From: JBOGUF01 sp050696075
GTDB lineage: Bacteria > Chloroflexota > Chloroflexia > Thermomicrobiales > UBA6265
Assembly: GCA_050696075.1 (NCBI GenBank)
Contig: JBOGUF010000100.1
Location: forward strand, 1 to 25,263
Reading direction: 5' to 3'
Length of the DNA stretch: 25,263 nucleotides
The position numbers and the translations under genes were made by a program. The notes beneath the pieces were generated by a model, which saw nothing but the letters and a program-made list of their open reading frames with translations, was not told where the DNA came from and ran no database searches. This document shows, one piece after another, positions 1 through 6,762 of the stretch (the stretch's first letter is position 1; every line of letters starts with the position of its first letter).

Positions 1-41
1 TCCGCGGTTCCCGGCGGGGTGGACGATGAGGGGCCAAGCAG

Positions 42-551
42 ATGCCTGAACGCCACGAGAGTCGCGCGGTTGATCACCTTCTCGGTGAGCTTGAGGCGGC
101 GGTCATGCGCCTGATGTGGACCCGCGAAACCGCGACGGTGCGAGAGATCCTCGACCTGCTCCACGAGGCCGGGCGTCCCCTTGCCTATACAACGGTCATG
201 ACGGTGATGAGTCGGCTGACCAGCAAAGGCCTGCTGACGCGCGAGCCCGCAGGCAAGGCGCATGCGTATCGCCCGGCAATGACCCAAGAAACGTTTCTTC
301 GCGCCGCATCCGCGCACCAGGTTCAGACGCTGGTCGAGCGGTTTGGCGACCTTGCCATCGCCCAGTTCTTGGCCGAGGCGAATCGCCTGTCCCCTGAGCG
401 GCGGTGCGAGCTGGCGCAATTGCTCGCAGGCGAATTGGAACGAGGCGACGAACCATCCGCCACCCCGAAGACGCGGCGAGAGGAAACCGATCCTCCTCCC
501 GTGGAGGTGCAGTCTGGTCCAATCCGACGACCCTGGCATCGGAGGAAATGA
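42..551 (+). CDS. BlaI/MecI/CopY-family transcriptional repressor
   Basis: This 169-residue protein has the winged-helix layout of the BlaI/MecI/CopY family over residues 12-80, including the LMW segment, the recognition-helix region TTVMTVMSRLTSKGLL, and the wing ending AYRPAMT. Family members bind DNA as dimers and repress beta-lactamase or copper genes; they are usually inactivated by proteolysis or by metal. The start at 42 follows GAGGGG with good spacing. The protein is longer than the usual 120-140 residues because of a charged, Pro-rich tail after about residue 125. No M56 (BlaR1-type) sensor protease is visible downstream, and the CxCx4CxC tail of copper-sensing CopY is absent. The next genes encode a Cys-rich and a Met-rich small protein, so a metal-related regulon is possible, but this is inference. 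The family call is firm; the inducer is unknown. Confidence 0.88.
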   Translation: MPERHESRAVDHLLGELEAAVMRLMWTRETATVREILDLLHEAGRPLAYTTVMTVMSRLTSKGLLTREPAGKAHAYRPAMTQETFLRAASAHQVQTLVERFGDLAIAQFLAEANRLSPERRCELAQLLAGELERGDEPSATPKTRREETDPPPVEVQSGPIRRPWHRRK

Positions 552-717
552 CCTCCTTCTGTATGGGGCGCGTTGAACCGGTTGCGGACAAACCGATCCA
601 GGTCGGAGCCTTCTTCGTGCCAGGAACGCCGCAGTGGGTGGCACGGAGCATGCGATCCCCGCTCTCGAGTCGTACAGTGAGTAAGCCTATCACCCGCGCA
701 ACGGCAAGGAGATCACC

Positions 718-924
718 ATGTGCATGAGCTGCGGCTGCATGGAGCCGAACAACGATCACGGCGACAAGCGCAACATTACGCAGGCCGAACTCGAACGCGC
801 GGCGCAGGCATCAAACATCACCTCTGAGCAGGCGGCACAGAACATCGCGGATTGCTGCCGGATGATGAGCGACACGCAAGGCATGCAGCACGAGATGGAC
901 GCATCGCCGGGCGCGCCCGCGTGA
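718..924 (+). CDS. small Cys-rich protein of unknown function
   Basis: A 68-residue soluble protein that begins MCMSCGCMEPNNDHGD and carries a second cysteine pair at residues 46-47. The N-terminal C-x2-C-x-C cluster with a nearby His looks able to bind metal or take part in redox chemistry, but no function is known to me. I recall similar short proteins starting with a CxxCGC motif in other Chloroflexota and Actinobacteria, so this is probably a conserved small family. The start is supported by AAGGAGA six bases upstream; a second in-frame Met lies at codon 3. It is followed after 24 bases by a Met-rich membrane protein. The 166 bases between it and the repressor gene hold no other supportable gene. 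Confidence 0.7.
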   Translation: MCMSCGCMEPNNDHGDKRNITQAELERAAQASNITSEQAAQNIADCCRMMSDTQGMQHEMDASPGAPA

Positions 925-948
925 GACGGACCCCGCGATGGAGCAGGC

Positions 949-1158
949 GTGGTGAGTGACTCCACACGCATCGTCCTGATCGCGCTTGGCGTCGGGCTGC
1001 TCGTCATTGTGCTCGTGCCGCTCCTGATTATGAGTGGGATGATGGCCGGCATGATGGGCGGAATGATGTCCGGTCCCTGGGTCGCGGCATTGTTGCTGCT
1101 CCTCGGCCTGATCGCGGGCGGCGTTCTACTCGCCGTGGGCCTGCGGGACCGTCGTTGA
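949..1158 (+). CDS. small Met-rich two-helix membrane protein
   Basis: A 69-residue protein with two predicted membrane helices, at about residues 6-28 and 43-65. They are separated by a Met/Gly-rich loop (SGMMAGMMGGMMSG). The start is GTG at 949 (or the adjacent GTG at 952), with GGAG just upstream. Methionine-rich loops often bind Cu(I) or Ag(I), and the upstream neighbours are a CopY-class repressor and a Cys-rich protein. A role in metal handling at the membrane is therefore a reasonable guess, but the Met runs could also be simple low-complexity membrane sequence. It is transcribed with the genes on either side, and the next coding start is 43 bases downstream. Confidence 0.6.
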   Translation: MVSDSTRIVLIALGVGLLVIVLVPLLIMSGMMAGMMGGMMSGPWVAALLLLLGLIAGGVLLAVGLRDRR

Positions 1159-1201
1159 TGGCGAAGCCCACCGGCGTGCCCACAAACCAAGGAGCAGGCT
1201 C

Positions 1202-2150
1202 ATGGACCACCGGCAGATCGTCGTCGTCACCGGCAGCAGCGGTTTCATCGGGTCCGCCGCGATCAAACGGCTGGCCGAGCGATACCGGCTTGTCGGCTTG
1301 GACCGGGAAGGGGGCGCGGAACCGCCGTCCATCGCCGAGTGCGTCGAGGGCGATCTCACCTCCGACGAGAGCATCGCGAAGGGGCTACGGGGCGTCCGCG
1401 AGCGGCACGGCGACCGGGTCGCCTCGGTGATCCACCTCGCCGCCTACTACGACTTCTCTGGCGAGCCGAGCCCGAAGTACGACGAGATCACGGTCCGCTG
1501 CACCGAGCAGTTGCTCCGCGCGCTGCGGCCGTTTCGGGTCGAGCAGTTCGTCTTCTCCAGCACGATGCTCGTCCACGCCCCGTGCCAACCCGGTGAGCGT
1601 ACCGACGAAGACTCGCCGCTCGATCCGACGTGTGCCTACCCCAAGTCGAAGCTGACAACCGAGCAGCTCATGCGCGCGGCACGGCAAGAAGACAAGCCGC
1701 TCTGGCGCACCTTTTGGGTCGGCGGCACGATGGAGGGCGGCGCCGAGGACTCACGTCAACCGCATTTCGGCCCGCCGTCGCCGGAGATGGCGCCGGCGAT
1801 GGTTTGGGGCGTGGGTGTTCCCTGGACCCTGGTGGTCAGCGCGCTGATCGGCTTCTGGCTAATGGGCGCACCGGCCGTCTTCGACGCCACCGCCGCCGCC
1901 AGCGATTTTATTGGTCGGCCCCCTCGTCTCCGTCGTCGCCGTGATCGCAATGGCCGAGGTCGCTCGTCCGTTGCGTTTCCTCAATATCGCGTGCGGTCTC
2001 TGGTTGGTGATTGCGCCATGGGTGCTTGGTGGTGCGAACGCCGGCTCGACGGTGAACGACGTGATCCTCGGCTTGGCGCTGATCGCGCCGAGCGTGCCGC
2101 GCGGCCGGGTGCGGGAGACATACGGGGGCTGGGTTCCGTACGTCAGGTAG
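1202..2150 (+). pseudogene. broken fusion: NAD-dependent epimerase N-terminus joined to frameshifted SPW/VKOR-type membrane domain
   Basis: Residues 1-160 are the front half of an extended SDR epimerase/dehydratase. They show the NAD-binding motif TGSSGFIG at 10-17, FSSTMLVH, and the catalytic YPKSK. At about nt 1680 this passes abruptly, in frame, into sequence starting LWRTFWVGG that belongs to a different domain. That domain has a membrane helix with the GFWLMGAPAVF pattern of SPW-repeat proteins, known fused to vitamin K epoxide reductase-like and epimerase modules. At T1906-1909 the frame then shifts by +1; the continuation from 1911 holds a second SPW-like unit (GLWLVIAPWVLGG) and stops at 2148-2150. 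With one base removed the protein would be 315 residues. The substrate-binding half of the epimerase is missing, so epimerase activity is unlikely. A good AAGGAGC site precedes the start. The gene converges on the next one with an 8-base overlap. Confidence 0.75.
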
Positions 2151-3630
2151 TGGCGGCGCTGGCCGCCTGAGACCGCATCAGGAACCAGGGGTAGCCGTCA
2201 AACTCGCGCTCGGCGAGCACCTCCAGCGTGACTACGTCGAGGCGTTGCAACAGCCACCGCTGGCTGGCGAACAGTTCGTTGCGCACGACGTAGACGGTGC
2301 GGCCGTCTGGGGCGGGCAGGATCTCCCCGATCTCTGCCTCTGAAAAGGCGCTGGCGACAACGTTGCCGCTGGCGACGTCGATGACCCGCAAGCCGAGACC
2401 GCGGCTCCTCGACGCGTAGCCGCCCTCGCCCCGCTCGATCTCGCGGCCGGCGACGTAGAGGCGCGCGCCGTCCGGACTGAAGACGGCGTGCAGGTAGACG
2501 CCCTCCGCCGGCCCCTTCGCCGCCGCGTCCCGCGGCATGAGCGGCAGGAGGCCGAGCAGCCTGTCGGCGAGGCTCGCCGGTCGTTCGATGGCGACGGTGC
2601 GCTCGACGCGCAGTCGCGGCGCGTCGATCAAGGTCAGCGCCGACAGATCCGGGTGGACGACGGCGAGCCGCGCCCCGTCCGGAGAGAGCGCCACGCCCGG
2701 CTCGGCCGCTGCGATGCGGTGCTCCGCGGTCTCCCAAGCGCCAACGGGCACGCCCGCCAGCTCCAACCGGCCGACTTCCTCACCTGTCGCGAGGTCGTGA
2801 GCGACGATCCGGGCGGGTGCCGGCTCGCCGGCCGATTCGCGCCACCCCGTCACAGACGGATATCCCCGCAAGATCGGCCCGGAGAGGTAGTAGAGGCGCG
2901 TTCCAGCCGGATCCAGCCAGCGGCCGAAGGCGAACGGTCCGGCGGCGTTGTTCGTCGAGACGAGCCGCCCGGTTGCCGTGTCGAAGACGTGCCAGCGGAT
3001 CATCACCGGCGGCGGCATGTCCTGCGGCGACCGTAGCTCGTCCCAGAGGCGCGCCGCCCGCCGCGAGGACGCGCCGAAGCCGTTGTGCCGCGCGTTCCTC
3101 TCGGCCTGCAGGGCCTCATAGCTCCCTTCGACGACGACGCGCGAGCCGTCGGCGGAAACGAGCGGGGCGGCATAACGCTCGATCGGCACACCCGGCTGGA
3201 ACCGGAGGCGCTCCTCGCCCGTCCAGCCATCGCGGACGACGATCGTCATCCCGCGCTCCTCCAGGGGCGCCGGCGGCTGCTCGATGCCGACAAAGACCGA
3301 GCCGTCGCCCGCGGCGACCCACGTCGCGCTCCGCTGCTCGTGGAGCGCGTGCCACGGCGACGGTAGGCGACCCAGGTCGATGACCGGGGCATCGCGGTCG
3401 TCCTGCAGTGTGAGCGGATCGAGCGGCGTCAGCGCCTGCCCGCTCGGATGCTCGATCCCGATCGAGACATAGAGCTCGAACCCGACCTCCCCCGGCGGGA
3501 TGGGCGATGCCGGCAGGCTCGCCGCCGGCGCGGCAAGGGCGATCACCAGAAGGCTGACAGCGAGGACGCGACCCGGCGGTGTGAGGATGGCACGCCGAAG
3601 GACGGTCCAGCGAGACTCGGAGGCGATCAT
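2143..3630 (-). CDS. exported beta-propeller (YncE/WD40-like) protein, copy 2 of a tandem pair
   Basis: A 495-residue protein with a basic N-terminus and one hydrophobic segment (about residues 18-37, ending in AAPAAS) that looks like a signal peptide. The rest is a repeated beta-propeller pattern: SPDGARLAVVHP, SPDGARLYVAG, APDGRTVYVV and LDPAGTRLYYLSG. Such propellers usually act as extracytoplasmic binding scaffolds; no catalytic motif is visible. The start is placed at ATG 3630, not the longer frame to 3714, because AGGTGG lies just upstream and the leader GAAAGGCAGGT matches the equivalent position of its paralogue at 5100. It shares long near-identical stretches with that paralogue (for example VPRDAAAK versus MPRDAAAK), so the pair arose by duplication. 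The pair lies head to tail with 114 bases between, and the ligand is unknown. Confidence 0.8.
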   Translation of the reverse strand: MIASESRWTVLRRAILTPPGRVLAVSLLVIALAAPAASLPASPIPPGEVGFELYVSIGIEHPSGQALTPLDPLTLQDDRDAPVIDLGRLPSPWHALHEQRSATWVAAGDGSVFVGIEQPPAPLEERGMTIVVRDGWTGEERLRFQPGVPIERYAAPLVSADGSRVVVEGSYEALQAERNARHNGFGASSRRAARLWDELRSPQDMPPPVMIRWHVFDTATGRLVSTNNAAGPFAFGRWLDPAGTRLYYLSGPILRGYPSVTGWRESAGEPAPARIVAHDLATGEEVGRLELAGVPVGAWETAEHRIAAAEPGVALSPDGARLAVVHPDLSALTLIDAPRLRVERTVAIERPASLADRLLGLLPLMPRDAAAKGPAEGVYLHAVFSPDGARLYVAGREIERGEGGYASRSRGLGLRVIDVASGNVVASAFSEAEIGEILPAPDGRTVYVVRNELFASQRWLLQRLDVVTLEVLAEREFDGYPWFLMRSQAASAATT

Positions 3631-3744
3631 CACGTTCCACCTGCCTTTCCTGTGCGCCGGGCGACGGGCATCGTGATCGAGTGGCCGAGCGTCGCCAGAA
3701 CGGAACCCAGTCATTCCTCCGCGGGCACCGACGGCGGCTGGGCA

Positions 3745-5100
3745 TCACCCGTCCGGAGCCAGCGGCCGCAGCACGAACCAGCGGAAGCCAACGAATCTGC
3801 GTTCCGCCAGGATCTTGAGGGTGGACGCATCGTGTCGCTGCAAGACCGACCCGACGTAGACATAGACGCTGCGCCCGTCGGGTGCGGGCATGATGTGCTG
3901 GACCCAGGAATCGTCGTCGAGCGGCGATTCTGCCAGGATCGTACCCGACGCCAGATCGACCACGGCCAGACCCAGGCGCCTTGGCTCCTCGGCGTCGTCG
4001 GGCCGGTCCTCGCGCCAATGGAGGTAGAGGCGCCGGCCGTCCGGGCCGTATGCCGCGCCCACGTACATTCTCGCGGCGGACTTCGCCGCGGCGTCGCGCG
4101 GCACGAGCGGCAGCAGGCCCACCAGGCGGTCGAGCCTGCTCGCCGGTTGCCTGAGGACGACGGTACGCTCGACCGTGAAGCGCTCGGTCTCGATCAGCAC
4201 CACCGCCGAGCGGTCGGGGTGGACGACCGCCAGCTGCCGGCCGTCCGGCGAAAGCGCCAGGCCGGGGCGCGCCTCGGCCCACTGGTCCTGGGCCGTCTCC
4301 CAGACCCCAAATGGGACGTCCGCCAGCACCACGCGTGCCACCTCGTCGCCGGTCGTCAGGTCATGGGCGACGATCCGCACCGGCCATGGCGTCGTCGACT
4401 GAAGCCCACGGGGCGCTGCCAGGTAGTAGAGGCGCCGACCGGCCGGGTCGAGCCAGGACCCCCAGTGCTCCGGTGCGGTCGCGTCGAGGGTGGACACTAG
4501 CCGACCATCCTTGGTGTCCACGACGTACCACCGCGGAAATTCCCCACCGGACGTTTCCGGCCGATGGCGCATCCCCTCGATCACCAGGCGGGAGCCGTCG
4601 CGGCTGAGAATCAGCGGCGGCCACGGCCAGATCTCGCCCGGCGGGTGGAAGCGGGCGCGCTCGAAACCGGTGCGCCCGTCGCGGACGACGAACGTCATCT
4701 CGTCGGGGCGCAGCGGTCGGTCGATGACGTCGGTCGTGGCGTACTCCACGCCGAGGAGGGTGGAGCCGTCGGCCGAGGGGATCCAGGTGTTGAAGGGATC
4801 TTGGTCTTGCTCGTGGTACCAGAACGACGGCACCGAGCCAAGCTCGATCACGGCGGCGTCCGTGCGGTCGGCAAGGGTCCGGGGATCGAGCGGAGTAAGG
4901 CGCTGGCCGGCGGGATCGTCGGTCGGGTTCGAGACGTAGAGCTCGACGCCGGGTGCCGCGGGCCGCGCAGGCGACGCCGGAAATTTAGCCGCCGCTGGCG
5001 CGGCGAGGGCGATCACTAAGCAGCCGAGCAGGAGAACGCGGCCGGGCGGGGTGAGGGCGGCGTGCCGGAGGGCACTGAAGATGATTCGGCGGGCAGTCAT
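3745..5100 (-). CDS. exported beta-propeller (YncE/WD40-like) protein, copy 1 of a tandem pair
   Basis: A 451-residue paralogue of the following gene. It has an N-terminal signal-like segment (about residues 19-38, through GRVLLLGCLVIALAAPAAA) and propeller blades marked by SPDGRQLAVVHP, GPDGRRLYLHW, APDGRSVYVYV and LDPAGRRLYYLAA. The start at 5100 is preceded by GAAAGGCAGGT, also found before the paralogue's start. Copy 2 is about 44 residues longer, mainly through insertions in mid-protein loops, so the two have diverged in length while keeping the same blade core. Both are probably exported and bind something at the cell surface, but nothing in the sequence or neighbours names the ligand. 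The 198 bases upstream hold its promoter region; I could not place a convincing -10/-35 pair there. Confidence 0.8.
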   Translation of the reverse strand: MTARRIIFSALRHAALTPPGRVLLLGCLVIALAAPAAAKFPASPARPAAPGVELYVSNPTDDPAGQRLTPLDPRTLADRTDAAVIELGSVPSFWYHEQDQDPFNTWIPSADGSTLLGVEYATTDVIDRPLRPDEMTFVVRDGRTGFERARFHPPGEIWPWPPLILSRDGSRLVIEGMRHRPETSGGEFPRWYVVDTKDGRLVSTLDATAPEHWGSWLDPAGRRLYYLAAPRGLQSTTPWPVRIVAHDLTTGDEVARVVLADVPFGVWETAQDQWAEARPGLALSPDGRQLAVVHPDRSAVVLIETERFTVERTVVLRQPASRLDRLVGLLPLVPRDAAAKSAARMYVGAAYGPDGRRLYLHWREDRPDDAEEPRRLGLAVVDLASGTILAESPLDDDSWVQHIMPAPDGRSVYVYVGSVLQRHDASTLKILAERRFVGFRWFVLRPLAPDG

Positions 5101-5298
5101 GGCAGCTTACCTGCCTTTCGGGTGCCGCGACGGCGGACAGGGGTAACGATCACGAGCAGTGCTCGCTCATCCTTATGTACAACCGGGGGAGGCCGCTGGT
5201 TCCACGTGAGCGCTGCCGCGGGTGCGCATCTCGCGAAGGGACCTCAGAACCAAATCAATCGGGCCTCGGTTCGGCTCCGGGTTTCAACTCGGGGCGCT

Positions 5299-6210
5299 CT
5301 ACCCCGCGTGCGCGTACTCCTTGCGGATCTTGGCGACCAGCGAGTAGTAGGTGTCGACCATGTTGCCGACGTAACAGTCGCCAATCTGGGTGAGCGCCTG
5401 GTAGGCCTCCCAACGGTCCCAACCCATGACGACGAGCCACTCGACGAGCTCGGTGTAGGCGATGCGGGCGGCGTCCTCCATGGGGCGGGCGCTGCCGACG
5501 ACCATGTATTCGTCGGGGCTTTCGATGCGCGGCCAGGCGATCGATTGCTGCTTGATCAGCTCGAAGCGGAGGATGACTTTGGCGGCGATCTCGAGGGCGA
5601 CGCCGCAGAGTTCGCCTTGTCCCTGGCCGGCGTGGCAGTCGCCGGTGAAGAAGAGACCGCCGGGGACGCGGACGGGGAGGTAGACGACGTTGCCGGGCTT
5701 GACGTCCGGCACGTCCATGTTGCCGCCGTGATCGAAGGGAGTCAGGGCGGAGAGCGCTTCCAGCTCCGGCGCGGCGCCGATGGTGCCCATGAAAGGCCGC
5801 CAGGGGAAGCGCAGCCGCTCGTTGTGCTCGAGCCACCCGTCGTTGAGTTGGTAGATCCAGACCTTTTCGGGCAAGGGGTCTTGCAGGGTGCGCGTCAGCC
5901 GGGTCGAGGTGAGCCCGCCGAAGTAGGGAACGAAGACGCTGACGGCCCAATCGCGGGTCGGTTCGATCGCGACGAGGTGGACGGCGAGGGTGTCGCCCGG
6001 CTCGGCGCCCTCGACGTAGATCGGCCCGGTCTGCGGGTTGAGGTAGCTGCCGAGGATTTGTGAGGGAACGTTGTCCGGTTTGGTGATCCGGTCCTCGAAG
6101 GCGTCCTTGGTGAAGATCGCGACCGTCTCCCCCGGCTCGACCCGCGCGATCGGCTCCAGGTACGGGCTGAAGACGTAGGCGTACGTTCCCGGCTGGCGGA
6201 TTTCGCGCAT
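5299..6210 (-). CDS. acetamidase/formamidase family protein
   Basis: A 303-residue protein of the FmdA/AmdA family, which hydrolyses formamide or acetamide to the acid and ammonia. Family signatures visible are NPQTGPIYVEGAEPGD near residues 58-73, the metal/active-site region LTPFDHGGNMDVPDVKPGN around 156-174, and FTGDCHAGQGQGELCG around 188-203. The length fits the shorter bacterial branch of the family. The start at 6210 has a purine-rich GGGGG upstream. It follows the small hypothetical gene at 6255 by 44 bases on the same strand and could share its transcript. Substrate cannot be told from sequence; the family also includes proteins of unknown amide specificity. It may supply ammonia for nitrogen use. 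Confidence 0.88.
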   Translation of the reverse strand: MREIRQPGTYAYVFSPYLEPIARVEPGETVAIFTKDAFEDRITKPDNVPSQILGSYLNPQTGPIYVEGAEPGDTLAVHLVAIEPTRDWAVSVFVPYFGGLTSTRLTRTLQDPLPEKVWIYQLNDGWLEHNERLRFPWRPFMGTIGAAPELEALSALTPFDHGGNMDVPDVKPGNVVYLPVRVPGGLFFTGDCHAGQGQGELCGVALEIAAKVILRFELIKQQSIAWPRIESPDEYMVVGSARPMEDAARIAYTELVEWLVVMGWDRWEAYQALTQIGDCYVGNMVDTYYSLVAKIRKEYAHAG

Positions 6211-6254
6211 ACGGAGCCCCCTTGTAACCGATCGACGTCAATGCGGTGGCAGCA

Positions 6255-6503
6255 TTATTGTCGCTTTGTCGTTAGCAGGGATGGGTCGGCCGCGAGTTCC
6301 TGTCTTCGTTCTTCCAAAGCAGCGGAGCCCATTGCGAGCGTTGTCGACCGCCCTCGGCTATCCTCCTGAACCAAGGCAATAGTGTCGAGGTAGTCCCTTC
6401 CATACCGTTCAGCGGCTTCGTGGACGATGCGAAGTGCCTCGCCCTCCGAATCGTAGGTGCCGATGAGGTTTCGACCCTCCGAGTGCCAGAGTGCGTAGAT
6501 CAT
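6255..6503 (-). CDS. small conserved hypothetical protein
   Basis: An 82-residue protein with no signal peptide or membrane helix. It has a short beta-rich start (YALWHSEGRNLIGTYDSEGEAL), an amphipathic helix (RIVHEAAERYGRDYL) and a basic, Arg-rich loop (EDSRGRSTTLAMG). I recall similarly sized proteins with a W-x-E-S/G-x-N...GTYxSExEAL opening in other Thermomicrobia and Actinobacteria, so I treat it as a real small family of unknown function. Codon usage matches neighbouring genes. It is followed at 44 bases by the acetamidase on the same strand. A TATCAT -10-like box lies about 50 bases upstream of the start. Confidence 0.6.
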   Translation of the reverse strand: MIYALWHSEGRNLIGTYDSEGEALRIVHEAAERYGRDYLDTIALVQEDSRGRSTTLAMGSAALEERRQELAADPSLLTTKRQ

Positions 6504-6553
6504 CGTCTTGGCCCTCGCTCATGTGTCCGCGGCTCAGCAATCGGAGACACGTC

Positions 6554-6559
6554 GATGAT
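6554..6559 (-). promoter_or_regulatory. candidate -10 box for the small hypothetical gene and acetamidase
   Basis: On the minus strand this reads TATCAT, five of six matches to the sigma-70-type -10 consensus, about 50 bases before the start codon at 6503. No convincing -35 hexamer is visible 17 bases further upstream. The rest of the gap up to the repeat at 6682 shows no gene or other feature. Weak evidence. Confidence 0.25.
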
Positions 6560-6681
6560 ACAGCCCAACAACGTATTCGGGTCTTCCCACAAAGTGTAAT
6601 GTCCTTGGCTATTGGTCGTGCGCTGATACACGACGGAGGCGGTGCCGGAAATCCGTATCGCGGCAATGAAGGCACCCGGCG

Positions 6682-6744
6682 TTGCCCGCCTTGCCCACCT
6701 TGCCCACCATGGGGAGCGTGGGTAACTTGGGCAACTTGGGCAAA
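6682..6744. repeat. inverted pair of 9-bp tandem repeat arrays (hairpin downstream of NAD synthase)
   Basis: Three 9-bp units (TTGCCCGCC, TTGCCCACC, TTGCCCACC) at 6682-6708 are followed, after about 10 bases, by near-inverted units (GTGGGTAAC, TTGGGCAAC, TTGGGCAAA) to 6744. The two halves can fold into a long imperfect hairpin. It lies 18 bases beyond the stop codon of the NAD synthase gene, so it may end or protect that transcript, although no run of T follows it. Confidence 0.65.
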
Positions 6745-6762
6745 TCTAGGTTACGCGTCGTC

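Noticed and set aside
548..727. Short ORF starting in an ATGA overlap with the repressor stop
   Set aside because: GGAGG is only 2 bases from the ATG, the sequence is Arg/Ser-rich at the end, and it runs into the next gene's start; no family resemblance. Kept only as a remote possibility.
3448..4500. 350-residue frame on the plus strand
   Set aside because: Antisense to both propeller genes and crosses their gap; composition is Arg/Asp/Pro-rich with no recognisable motif.
5153..5165. Perfect palindrome CGAGCAGTGCTCG upstream of the first propeller gene, as an operator
   Set aside because: Six-base arms with one spacer base are expected several times by chance in 25 kb, and no matching copy is seen near other genes.
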